Positions 1 to 6,886 of a stretch of 8,167 bases of DNA are shown in pieces. Every line of letters starts with the position of its first letter. Position 1 is the first letter of the stretch. The stretch covers positions 1 to 8,167 of the forward strand of contig JABMPV010000144.1 of NCBI GenBank assembly GCA_013202595.1, read 5' to 3'. Below the pieces are notes generated by a model. That model was given only the letters and a program-made list of their open reading frames with translations. It searched no databases and was not told the DNA's origin. Both the position numbers and the translations under genes were made by a program. Origin of the DNA: a bacterium. Its GTDB lineage: Bacteria; Actinomycetota; Acidimicrobiia; Spongiisociales; UBA11373.

Positions 1-2495
1 GCCTCAAGGTCACCGTGGATCTCAACTACGTGCCCGATTTCCGCTACGAACTCGAGTGCATCAGCCGATCGCCCTCTCAGCCACAGCGACCCGGCCATTT
101 GGGAGTAGACGCTGGCGATGGCAAGCCCCGGCGGCCGACCTTCGAGGGCATCCCTCGCCTCCTCGAGCACTATCCAGGCATCGTCGGTCTCGCCCAATAC
201 CCACAGCATGAGCGAGAGTTGGCACGAGGCGAGACCCCAGGCTTCGAGGTCCCCGATGTCGTAGAGGATCTGGCGGCCCTCGTGCAGGATCTTCACCCCG
301 ATCTCGACAACACCGAGAGCGTTGTACGCACTCGCCAGCCGGATCAGCATCGGTCCGCGCAGAGGGTCTCCAGAAGGGATCAACTCCAGGGCAGCCTCTA
401 GGTGAGCCTTCTGCGCCGCGATGTCGAGACCCGCTGCGAAATCGGCAGCGCGGCCGTGTGAGTCGATCGCGATGGCGATGTACCTGTCGACCTCGGGTAG
501 ATCGGCCGCCACAGCGAGTCGCAGTGCCTCGGCATCATGGTGAGCAACGACCCCGGCCATGACAGACCCATGCTCTCCCCCGATGCTCTCCACCCAGCGG
601 GCCGCCCTGTGATGTCGTCCACTGCGGATTGATCGCGGCGCCTGACTCGCAGCAACCTCCCGAACGACCGAGTGCGTGAAGACGTACTGGACCTCACCGC
701 TCACCGTCGAGGTCCGCTCGCGCCGCACAAGTTCCCTGCGGGTCAGTTCCCGAAGGGCCGAATGGACGTCCCCTGCCTCCTCGACCAGCGCGCCAATGGC
801 GCCCGCCCAGAACGACTTCCCGATGATGGATGCTGCCTGGATCACAGTTTTCGTCTCGGGTTCCAGCAGATCGATCCGCGAAGCCACGACGGCTTGGATG
901 GTGTCCGGTATAGCCAGATCGAAGTCCCCGGCCGGACGGTCGTGGAGCATCCTGACGAATTCCTGCGCCCACAGCGGGTTGCCTCCCGATCGTTCGACGA
1001 TCGCCGTGCGAGTCTCATCGTCGAACTCATCGCCGCCGAGCAGTTCCGCCAGCAACTCCTCGGTCGCCAGGGCGTCCAACGGGTCCAGTCTGACCGTCAC
1101 GGCATTACGCTGACCGCCGCCCCACGCGGGATTGTCTTCGAAGAACCCCGGACGGGCCGTGCACACCAGCAGCAGCGGGACGTCCCGCGTTGCTTCGGGA
1201 ACATCGGCGAGGAACTCCACGAGCGCCGGATCGGCCCAGTGCAGGTCTTCGACGACGATGACCGATGGCCGCTGCTCACCGAGAGCACCGAGGTACCGAT
1301 GCCAGGCAGCGAACCTCTCCTCCTTCGTGACCGAGGTGTCCTGATCCAACCCCACCAGAGGAGCAAGGCGGCCGGCCACCCACATGCGCTCCTCTGCGTC
1401 GGAGAGAAGCGGCTCGAGCGAGGCATCCAGCTTCCCGAGGGCCTCCGGCGGTGGGTCGGTCTCGAAGATGCCGGCCTCGGCCTTGGCGATCTGGCCCAGA
1501 GCCCAGTAGGCGATCCCCTCTCCGTAGGGAAGACACCTCCCCTGCCTCCATCGCGTGAGATCGGGCAGATCGTCGACGTGGCGCCGCAACTCGCGTACGA
1601 GGCGTGACTTCCCGACGCCCGGCTCGCCCACGATCGTGACGATCTGGCCGGTCCCGTCACCGGCAGCCCTGGTGAAGGCATCAACCACGAGCGCCAACTC
1701 GGAGGAACGGCCGAGGAACGACGCACCGTCGTCATCCACATCCGAGCCGAAGCGGCCTGTGGGCCCGGTCGCCACCCAAACCTTCAGGGGATCCGCCTTC
1801 CCCTTGACGGCAACGGGTGGACGCTCCTCGTAGACGATTGCGCGATGGGTCGCCCGGTGCGTGGGCTCATCGACCAGCACTGCGCCGGGGGGCGCCTCGT
1901 GCTGCAGCCGTGAGGCCGTATTCACGACGTCTCCGACCAGGCCCTCGCGATCCATGGTGGTTCCCTCCACCAGGACGACGGCCTCACCGGTTCCGACCGC
2001 TACCCGCGCTCGCAATCCCGTGGATCCAGACATCTCCTCGACCGACTCCTGAATGCGCAGCGCCGCCCGGACCGCCCGCTCATGGTCGTCCTCATGCGCC
2101 GTGGGAGCGCCGAAGACCGCCAGCACGCCATCCCCCATCAACTTCTCGACGCGCCCGCCGTAGCGCTCCACCTGCTCTCGCAGTGCCGAGTGGTAGGGCC
2201 GGAGGCGGCGGCGGACGTCCTCGGGGTCGACCCCATCGCTGGCTGCCGTGAAGCTAATCAGATCGGCGAACAGCACCGAGACGACCTTTCGCTCCTCGCC
2301 GCCATCGACGGCCGCTCCCTCGATCGGATTCTCCGACCCGGCCGAGACCGGCGATCCGCACGAAGAGCAGAACCGGGCACCCTCGGAGAGGATCGTGCCG
2401 CAGGTGGTGCATCGCTGCTCCAATGCCGTGCCGCACGCCGCGCAGAAGCGATCGCCCGGATTGGTCTTGGACCCGCATGTGGTGCATGCACTCAT
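1..2495 (-). CDS. Zinc-ribbon / class III adenylate cyclase / AAA (STAND-type) ATPase regulator, 3' end outside window
   Basis: One open frame runs from ATG at 2495 to the left edge (831 residues seen, no stop). Residues 1-47 hold two CxxC...CxxC zinc ribbons (C4, C7, C18, C21; C29, C32, C43, C46). Residues about 68-243 are a class III cyclase domain: metal-binding D78 in FAD and D122 in GDG, adenine-type lysine K118 three residues before G121, and transition-state N192 and R196 in VVNTASR. An ATPase follows, with Walker A GEPGVGKS (290-297) and Walker B VIVVEDLHWAD (412-422). The rest is helical and becomes TPR-like. Catalytic residues look intact, so cyclic-AMP synthesis is plausible; the ATPase/TPR part probably senses or scaffolds a partner. 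The predicted location is cytoplasmic, since no membrane segment is visible. No Shine-Dalgarno precedes the ATG; a TACGAT hexamer (minus strand, 2509-2504) would give an almost leaderless mRNA. Against my memory of the family, the loop before GDVVN is one residue short. The domain assignment is firm; the biological signal is unknown. Confidence 0.93.
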   Translation of the reverse strand, partial: MSACTTCGSKTNPGDRFCAACGTALEQRCTTCGTILSEGARFCSSCGSPVSAGSENPIEGAAVDGGEERKVVSVLFADLISFTAASDGVDPEDVRRRLRPYHSALREQVERYGGRVEKLMGDGVLAVFGAPTAHEDDHERAVRAALRIQESVEEMSGSTGLRARVAVGTGEAVVLVEGTTMDREGLVGDVVNTASRLQHEAPPGAVLVDEPTHRATHRAIVYEERPPVAVKGKADPLKVWVATGPTGRFGSDVDDDGASFLGRSSELALVVDAFTRAAGDGTGQIVTIVGEPGVGKSRLVRELRRHVDDLPDLTRWRQGRCLPYGEGIAYWALGQIAKAEAGIFETDPPPEALGKLDASLEPLLSDAEERMWVAGRLAPLVGLDQDTSVTKEERFAAWHRYLGALGEQRPSVIVVEDLHWADPALVEFLADVPEATRDVPLLLVCTARPGFFEDNPAWGGGQRNAVTVRLDPLDALATEELLAELLGGDEFDDETRTAIVERSGGNPLWAQEFVRMLHDRPAGDFDLAIPDTIQAVVASRIDLLEPETKTVIQAASIIGKSFWAGAIGALVEEAGDVHSALRELTRRELVRRERTSTVSGEVQYVFTHSVVREVAASQAPRSIRSGRHHRAARWVESIGGEHGSVMAGVVAHHDAEALRLAVAADLPEVDRYIAIAIDSHGRAADFAAGLDIAAQKAHLEAALELIPSGDPLRGPMLIRLASAYNALGVVEIGVKILHEGRQILYDIGDLEAWGLASCQLSLMLWVLGETDDAWIVLEEARDALEGRPPGLAIASVYSQMAGSLWLRGRSADALEFVAEIGHVVEIHGDLE

Positions 2496-2613
2496 GGGAC
2501 GGGATCGTATCGGGAGGCATCCCCGAATGCCCGAACCGAATCGGGCCCTCCCCATTCATTGACGGTGAGTGGGTGGTATGGCTACGCTTCGTAGCCGGAG
2601 GTGGAGCTTCGGG
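2496..2613. promoter_or_regulatory. Divergent promoter region between cyclase-ATPase and L,D-transpeptidase genes
   Basis: This 118-bp gap must carry the start signals of both divergent genes. On the plus strand, TTGACG (2559-2564) and TACGCT (2583-2588) are separated by 18 bp and fit an actinobacterial -35/-10 (TANNNT) pair. They would start RNA near 2595, downstream of the alternative ATG at 2578, which favours the ATG at 2614. A perfect inverted repeat GCTACG-CTT-CGTAGC (2581-2595) covers that -10. On the minus strand a TACGAT hexamer lies 9-14 nt before the cyclase ATG. Three copies of CCGAA (2523-2527, 2531-2535, 2536-2540) lie between the two promoters and could bind a regulator. All of this is pattern-based. 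Confidence 0.4.
2597..2606 (+). promoter_or_regulatory. Ribosome-binding site deciding the L,D-transpeptidase start
   Basis: GGAGGTGGAG precedes ATG 2614; its second GGAG is 7 nt and its first GGAGGT 11 nt from the codon. The upstream in-frame candidates GTG 2569 and ATG 2578 have no comparable site and lie upstream of or inside the putative promoter, so 2614 is preferred. Confidence 0.65.
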
Positions 2614-3627
2614 ATGAGCGACTTCGGAGGGATTCGGGCGCGTCGACGGCGTGTCCACGCACGGCGCAGACACCTGTCCGCAGTCGTGGTCACAGCGGCG
2701 GCGGTCGCCGTCCTGATGGCCGTCCTGCCGATTGCCGGAGCCGCCGACCCCGCAACGGAGCGTCTCGTGACCTCGACCGAACTGCTCCAGTTCGGCCACA
2801 CCGGGCAGATGGTGAGCGATCTCCAGACCGCGCTACTCGAAGTCGGCGTCACTCCCGGGCCCGTCGACGGGATCTTCGGAGAGATGACCTCCTCGGCCGT
2901 CCTCGCCTTCCAGATCGAAGCAGGCATCGCAGCCGACGGGATCGTCGGTCGGGAGACGAGAGCGGCGATCAACCGGACCGTCGGCGGGAGCCCCCCAGGA
3001 ACTCCGCAGACTCCCCTCTCCGGCGGCACGGCGACCCTCTCCCCGGGTTCGAGTGGGACCGCGGTTTCAGACCTGCAGCACGAACTCACCAGGACCGGGT
3101 TCTACCGGGGTCCGATCGATGGCGACTTCGGGCCGATGACATCGTCCGCAGTCGTCGCCTTCCACAAGGTCCGGGGCCTCGATCGGTCGGAGACCTGGAA
3201 ATCGTCCGACTGGGGTCGGATCGAGGGTTGGTACCCGCGATCCCCCGGCTACGGATCGGCAGACTTCCGGGTGGAGGTCGACCTGACCCGTCAGGTCCTG
3301 TTCGTCATCCGCAACGGGGCCGTCGCCGCCGTCATGCCGGTTTCGACGGGCAATGGTGAGTCCTACGTCAGCCTGTCGGGACAATCGATCACCGCCCGCA
3401 CTCCCCGGGGTGACTACACCATGTTCCGCAGCGTGGACGGGTGGGACGTCTCTTACCTCGGCGAGTTGTACGAACCGTGGTACTTCTACGGCGGCTACGC
3501 GATCCACGGGTCGAACTTCGTACCGCCGTACCCGGCGTCGCACGGGTGCATCAGGGTGAGCATCGCCGACTCGCTGTGGCTGGACGCCCGCATGTGGCCG
3601 GGCATGCCGGTCCACGTCCGGGACTGA
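2614..3627 (+). CDS. Secreted L,D-transpeptidase (YkuD) with two peptidoglycan-binding modules
   Basis: This 337-residue protein has an Arg-rich N-terminus (8-19), a hydrophobic stretch (about 21-41) and an AGA-type cleavage site near residue 43, so it is exported by a signal peptide or anchored by it. Two PGBD_1-like modules follow, roughly residues 58-118 and 142-195, each with the DG(I/D)FGxMTSSAVxAF signature. A YkuD catalytic domain occupies about 219-337, with H298 in AIHGSN and the SHGCIR motif carrying H310 and the nucleophile C312. The family makes 3-3 (meso-DAP) cross-links in peptidoglycan or attaches proteins to it. The two binding modules would hold the enzyme on the cell wall. 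The catalytic residues are intact and the length is normal. ATG 2614 is chosen for its strong ribosome-binding site; 36-45 nt of in-frame extension are possible. The neighbour is the divergent cyclase-ATPase, and shared control is possible. Function is secure; the exact substrate is not. Confidence 0.93.
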   Translation: MSDFGGIRARRRRVHARRRHLSAVVVTAAAVAVLMAVLPIAGAADPATERLVTSTELLQFGHTGQMVSDLQTALLEVGVTPGPVDGIFGEMTSSAVLAFQIEAGIAADGIVGRETRAAINRTVGGSPPGTPQTPLSGGTATLSPGSSGTAVSDLQHELTRTGFYRGPIDGDFGPMTSSAVVAFHKVRGLDRSETWKSSDWGRIEGWYPRSPGYGSADFRVEVDLTRQVLFVIRNGAVAAVMPVSTGNGESYVSLSGQSITARTPRGDYTMFRSVDGWDVSYLGELYEPWYFYGGYAIHGSNFVPPYPASHGCIRVSIADSLWLDARMWPGMPVHVRD

Positions 3628-3787
3628 CGCGCCGGCACATCGACCGCCTAGCGTGTCCGCCATGGATATCGGGGTCTCTGAAGCACAGCACTTCCTGACC
3701 GTCCCGCTCGTAGAAGGCTCGAGCACGCTCGATGTCATCGACGGGGATCTCGGTGTAGCTCATCTCCCCGTTCTGTGGATCGGGCAT
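3551..3787 (-). pseudogene. Collapsed VOC/glyoxalase-superfamily gene (N-terminus joined to FRDPD motif)
   Basis: A 78-codon frame starts at ATG 3787, with a perfect AGGAGG (3795-3800) 7 nt upstream, 26 nt after the stop of the dehydrogenase gene. Residues 9-27 (MSYTEIPVDDIERARAFYE) are a textbook VOC first strand and helix. Only about ten residues later comes CFRDPD, which in VOC proteins lies near the end of the roughly 120-residue domain. Most of the domain is therefore missing, as if by an internal deletion, and beyond about 3645 the frame shows no similarity and runs 77 bp antisense into the 3' end of the transpeptidase gene. It may be translated from the dehydrogenase mRNA but cannot fold as a VOC enzyme. 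Alternatives are a genuine short protein or, if this is an assembled genome, an assembly collapse. The VOC assignment rests on two short motifs. Confidence 0.6.
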
Positions 3788-3794
3788 TGCGCTG

Positions 3795-3800
3795 CCTCCT
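3795..3800 (-). promoter_or_regulatory. Strong Shine-Dalgarno before the VOC remnant
   Basis: On the minus strand AGGAGG lies 7 nt before ATG 3787. This near-ideal site shows that a real translation start existed here, and it is the main reason for not dismissing the short downstream frame as noise. Confidence 0.7.
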
Positions 3801-3813
3801 GGTCTCGCGGACC

Positions 3814-4695
3814 TCAGACCACTCGACCCTGCTCGTAGAGCTTCAGCAGGGCCTGGGTGCCGGACTCCCCCTCGCCGTCCGATTCGAGCATCCGGTACAG
3901 CTCGATCGCCTTGTCGAGACCGGGCAGGTTCAATCCCATCTCCTGCGCCGACTCGACGGCGATCTCGAGGTCCTTGACCAGATGCTTGACCTTGAAGCCG
4001 GGAGCGAAATCTCCCGCGAGAGCCCGCGGCGCCAGATTGCTCAGCGACCACGACCCGGCGGCGCCGGTCTCGATGCTGTCCAGCACGTGGGATGGGTCCA
4101 AACCTGCGGCCCTGGCATACACCATCGCTTCGCAGACACCGAGCATCCCCGCCGCAATGGCGATCTGGTTGCACATCTTGGTGTACTGCCCTGCACCTGC
4201 CGGACCCTGGAGTTGGATGTTCTTGCCCATGACCTCGAGGATCGGCAGGACCCGATCGAACGCTTCCGCGTCGCCGCCACACATGATCGACAGCGTCGCC
4301 TCGCGTCCGCCGCGGTCGCCGCCCGACACGGGTGCGTCGAGGACGGCGACGCCCTTGGCTGCACCCCGCTGTGCGATGCGGACGGCCAAAGCGGGACTCG
4401 ATGTCGTCATCTCGATGGCCGTCGCTCCGGGCCGGATCGAGTCGATGATCCCGCCGTCGGAAAGGTAGGCCGCCTCCACGTCATTCGGATACCCCACGAT
4501 GGTGATCACGATGTCGGAGGCTTCTGCCAGCGAACCGGGGGCATCGAACCATGCAGCACCACGCTCGACGAGAGGCTCGGCCTTCTCGCGCGTGCGGTTC
4601 AAGACATTGAGCGGGTAGCCGGCCGTCAAGAGGTGGCCGGCCATGCTGAAGCCCATCACTCCGGTGCCGATGAATCCGATCGTCTGCTTGCCCAT
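3814..4695 (-). CDS. 3-hydroxyisobutyrate dehydrogenase-family NAD(P)-dependent oxidoreductase
   Basis: This 293-residue protein has the usual length of the beta-hydroxyacid dehydrogenase family. The N-terminal Rossmann fold starts at once with GFIGTGVMG (7-15). NRT at 33-35 follows the second strand, a pattern often seen with NADP(H) preference. The substrate-binding DAPVSGG lies at 120-126. The catalytic lysine is K173 in GAGQYTKMCNQ, with N176 beside it, followed by the all-helical C-terminal domain. Members oxidise 3-hydroxyisobutyrate (valine breakdown), tartronate semialdehyde, or reduce short aldehydes such as succinic semialdehyde; the motifs do not decide between these. ATG 4695 is chosen because the Rossmann strand begins five residues later and GAGGAG lies just upstream; a further 180 nt of open frame upstream shows no conserved sequence. 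The VOC remnant follows 26 nt downstream, suggesting a two-gene transcript. The family is certain; the substrate is open. Confidence 0.93.
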   Translation of the reverse strand: MGKQTIGFIGTGVMGFSMAGHLLTAGYPLNVLNRTREKAEPLVERGAAWFDAPGSLAEASDIVITIVGYPNDVEAAYLSDGGIIDSIRPGATAIEMTTSSPALAVRIAQRGAAKGVAVLDAPVSGGDRGGREATLSIMCGGDAEAFDRVLPILEVMGKNIQLQGPAGAGQYTKMCNQIAIAAGMLGVCEAMVYARAAGLDPSHVLDSIETGAAGSWSLSNLAPRALAGDFAPGFKVKHLVKDLEIAVESAQEMGLNLPGLDKAIELYRMLESDGEGESGTQALLKLYEQGRVV

Positions 4696-4976
4696 CGCTC
4701 TCCTCGACTCGGCCTGGATCTGCGGTTGCTCCGACCAGGGCCCGGCACAGGCACGGGTGGACCGGAACGTCCGATGGTGATTATGGCCGTTGGGGGTTCG
4801 GCTTTTGCGCCGGAGCGAACAGGTTGCCGGGCGACGTCCGATAGCATGATCGGCGGTTGGGGAGTATCCCGACACAGCAGCGTCGTCATCACGGCCGTCA
4901 GGCCCGGCGCTCTGGCCCTCTGAGGGTGGGAGAGACCGATCGGATCGTCAGGCACGGCTTCGACGAAACGGAGGCC
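4696..4976. other. Divergent intergenic region, dehydrogenase / leader-UspA-CBS cluster
   Basis: No gene is convincing in these 281 bp. They must hold promoters for both flanking transcripts. On the minus strand CATAAT (4785-4780), 85 nt before the dehydrogenase ATG, is the best -10-like hexamer, but no good -35 accompanies it. The 9-mer ACGTCCGAT occurs twice in direct orientation (4767-4775 and 4834-4842), and CCGAT-N6-ATCGG (4838-4853) forms a weak inverted repeat over the second copy. These could be regulator sites or chance in GC-rich DNA. Confidence 0.3.
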
Positions 4977-5030
4977 ATGATGTCCCACCGAAAGCGCCAC
5001 GCTCCGCCGCCCGACAAGGCCACCGGATGA
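4977..5030 (+). CDS. Putative 17-residue leader peptide translationally coupled to the UspA-CBS gene
   Basis: ATG 4977 (or the adjacent ATG 4980) follows GGAGG at 4970-4974, 2 or 5 nt upstream. The 18-codon frame encodes a basic, His- and Pro-rich peptide, MMSHRKRHAPPPDKATG, whose TGA overlaps the next gene's start as ATGA (5027-5030). The UspA-CBS start has only a weak AAGG of its own, so ribosomes finishing this small frame could restart there. The three consecutive prolines are of the type that slow ribosomes unless EF-P helps, so a leader-controlled mechanism is conceivable. It may instead be a chance frame; comparison with relatives would decide. Confidence 0.45.
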   Translation: MMSHRKRHAPPPDKATG

Positions 5031-5941
5031 CCCAGGAAACGCGATCGAGAGAGTTCACCTCCGAACCGACCGGGTGGTCCGTCGTCCACACCAGGGGGCA
5101 AGGTGTTCACGAACTCGCCTGCCTGCTCGCCATCGGCGAGCCCGTAGCGGTCCGCGGGGACATCGAACCCGCCTGTGTCGAAGCCCGCGCCGAATTGCTC
5201 GTCCGACGCAATGTGACCACCGGCACCCTGATCAAACAGGCGGCTCCCCTGAACCTCGATCTCTCCGGCGTGCGATCGGTCGCCGGAGCAATCGGGACCG
5301 GCCCGCACAGCACCTTCGTCGCCGAATTGGCCGCCCATGTGTCCACCATCCTCGAAGTGCCCGGCCGACTCGTGGCCGCCTCAGAGGGTGACGATCGCGA
5401 CCCGATGGCGAGGGCGGCGCTCGATCGGTTCGATGACATCGCCAAAGGGTTGGAACGCCATTTCATCCGCGTTTCGAGCGTGGCCGATCTCGTCGACTCG
5501 ATTCCGCCGGACGCATTGCTGATCCTTGGAGCCCCGGGGGGATCGTGGGTGAAGCGGCAGTTCTTCGGTCCGGGGCGGCGGATTGCAGCAGCCGCACCGG
5601 CCGGCGCCATCATCGTGGCCGATGCTCCGAAGCGAGCCTTCCAGAGCGTGGCATCGGCGCAGCCGTTCGGGCCGCAGTTACTGATCGCCGATGCGCTCCG
5701 CCTCATCAACTCCCCGGCGGTTCCCGTTGCAGACGACGGCGTTCTGGTGGGAATCGTGCGACTCACGGCATTGACCGCAGCCGCCCCCGAAGCAGCTATC
5801 GCCACCGTGATGGAACAGCCGGTCTCCATTCGCTGGGACGACCCCATCTCCACAGCCGATCAGGCCTGCCGTGATCTCGATGGTGCATCGGTGCCCGTAG
5901 TCGGCCCCGACGGTCGAATGATCGGTGTCGTGTGCCCCTGA
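5027..5941 (+). CDS. UspA-like nucleotide-binding protein with C-terminal CBS-like region
   Basis: This 304-residue protein is predicted cytoplasmic, with no membrane segment. Residues 1-75 are not recognised. Residues about 82-200 look like a universal-stress-protein fold: a strand near VRSVAGAIG, a long helix, VPGRLVAAS, and then LLILGAPGG with the ATP-loop pattern G-2x-G-9x-G (G168, G171, G181), although the usual following Ser/Thr is Pro (P182). Residues about 232-304 resemble CBS sequence: a short first half ending VGIVRLTAL, then VMEQPVSIRWDD with SVPVVGPDGRMIGVV. The protein stops just there, so the last CBS helix is missing. UspA and CBS domains both bind adenine nucleotides, so an energy- or stress-sensing role is plausible. 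It is preceded by a coupled leader frame and overlaps the next gene by 10 nt, pointing to one operon and perhaps to regulation of the membrane protein. The UspA call is moderately firm; the CBS call is fair. Confidence 0.72.
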   Translation: MTQETRSREFTSEPTGWSVVHTRGQGVHELACLLAIGEPVAVRGDIEPACVEARAELLVRRNVTTGTLIKQAAPLNLDLSGVRSVAGAIGTGPHSTFVAELAAHVSTILEVPGRLVAASEGDDRDPMARAALDRFDDIAKGLERHFIRVSSVADLVDSIPPDALLILGAPGGSWVKRQFFGPGRRIAAAAPAGAIIVADAPKRAFQSVASAQPFGPQLLIADALRLINSPAVPVADDGVLVGIVRLTALTAAAPEAAIATVMEQPVSIRWDDPISTADQACRDLDGASVPVVGPDGRMIGVVCP

Positions 5942-6624
5942 GCACCCCCTCCGACATCGATCAGGACTCAAGGAACGGCCTGCTTCGGACCGCTCTACGA
6001 TTGGAGTACGGGACGATCGGCTGGAACATCGGAGAGGCGGTTCTGACGATCACTCTCGGAGCCGTCGCCGGATCGCTCGCACTGATCGGCTTCGGGTCGG
6101 TGTCGATCATCGAGGTGTTCGCGTCATCTGTGGTGGTGTGGCACCTCCTGCCCGGGCACACCGTGGATCAACCGGACCGCACAGCCAGAGCGCTTCGACT
6201 GGTCTCGATCGCGTTCGGCGCCCTGGCCGGCGCCCTCGCATTCGCAAGCATTCGTGACCTGGCGACGGCACGCCACCCCGGTGAATCCCCATGGGGAATC
6301 GCCTATCTGGCGGTGACGGCGCTCGTCATGTTCGGTCTCGCCTTCGGCAAACGGCGAATCGCCGATCGGCTCGACTCGGCTCCCCTCAGGTCCGAGGCGA
6401 CCATGACCTTCCTCGACGGCATCCTCTCCACGGCCACCATGACCGGCCTGGCGCTCAACGCAGCCTTCGATTGGTGGTGGGCCGACCCGGCAGCCGCTCT
6501 GCTCGTCGCGGTTGCTGCAGCCAACGAAGCCCGCGAGAACTGGATCGAGGCCGCCGAATACGGCGAAACCGAGGCCGCCGAGTACGACGACGGCACCCCT
6601 GCAGAGGCCGCCACAGGCGGCTGA
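5932..6624 (+). CDS. Short CDF-like (cation diffusion facilitator superfamily) membrane protein
   Basis: This 230-residue protein has about six hydrophobic segments (roughly 31-50, 52-76, 88-107, 121-140, 155-178, 178-198). RLEYGTIGWNIGEA, GFGSVSIIEVFAS and FDWWWADPAAALLVA match the small cation-transporter branch of the CDF superfamily, which moves divalent metals such as zinc out of the cytoplasm. Where relatives, as I recall them, read GFGLDSVIE, this protein reads GFGSVSIIE: the transmembrane metal-ligand Asp is Val57 while E61 remains. In the fifth segment D162 is kept. Instead of the cytoplasmic metal-binding domain it has an acidic tail with a doubled eight-residue unit (EAAEYGET, EAAEYDDG). 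GTG 5932 overlaps the UspA-CBS stop, with no clear ribosome-binding site, so translation is probably coupled. Transport may be altered or lost; a sensory role is possible. Superfamily likely; metal unknown. Confidence 0.78.
   Translation: MPLSTPSDIDQDSRNGLLRTALRLEYGTIGWNIGEAVLTITLGAVAGSLALIGFGSVSIIEVFASSVVVWHLLPGHTVDQPDRTARALRLVSIAFGALAGALAFASIRDLATARHPGESPWGIAYLAVTALVMFGLAFGKRRIADRLDSAPLRSEATMTFLDGILSTATMTGLALNAAFDWWWADPAAALLVAVAAANEARENWIEAAEYGETEAAEYDDGTPAEAATGG
6547..6594 (+). repeat. Two-copy 24-bp tandem repeat in the acidic tail of the CDF-like gene
   Basis: Two adjacent 24-bp units (6547-6570, 6571-6594) differ at five positions and encode EAAEYGET and EAAEYDDG. A partial third GAGGCCGCC follows at 6604-6612. 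The unit lengthens an acidic C-terminus by slippage-type duplication without changing frame. Confidence 0.7.
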
Positions 6625-6684
6625 TTGTCGTCGCGGCGAGCAACTCGCAGAATGCTGGAAGCGCAGCCCCGGTGGCGGTCCGTC

Positions 6685-6704
6685 GTGTTCGCTCGCTCGA
6701 ACAC
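6685..6704. terminator. Possible hairpin or operator GTGTTCG-N6-CGAACAC
   Basis: A perfect 7-bp inverted repeat with a 6-nt spacer lies 60 nt after the CDF-like gene's stop. There is no T-run behind it. It could end the plus-strand operon or be a protein-binding palindrome; termination is the cautious reading. Confidence 0.35.
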
Positions 6705-6886
6705 AACGATCGCTGAGGCCGCCCACTGCGGAAGACCCCGGGGGAGTCTGGTGTCGCCGGCTTCGGCGGTCTCGTTGTCAGCTCTCCCTCGGGGTGGATC
6801 TGGCACGAACCAGGTAGCGGCGCGGCACCACGGAACCCTGACGGGGCCGATCGGGAGTCGGCTCGCACCGTCATTGGCTGCAGACG

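Noticed and set aside
672..1607. Long open frame on the plus strand opposite the cyclase-ATPase gene
   Set aside because: It lies antisense to a continuous, domain-rich frame, and its translation shows no recognisable fold. Such frames are expected opposite GC-rich genes.
3628..3660. Search for a terminator between the transpeptidase and the VOC remnant
   Set aside because: No stem longer than about four pairs and no T-run were seen, so none is annotated.
4696..4875. Upstream extension of the dehydrogenase to an earlier start
   Set aside because: The Rossmann strand begins five residues after ATG 4695, that ATG has a ribosome-binding site, and the extension has no conserved sequence.
3775..4923. 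382-codon plus-strand frame opposite the dehydrogenase
   Set aside because: It is the antisense shadow of a gene with all family motifs intact. Its sequence is low-complexity, Arg/Gly/Pro-rich, without domain character.
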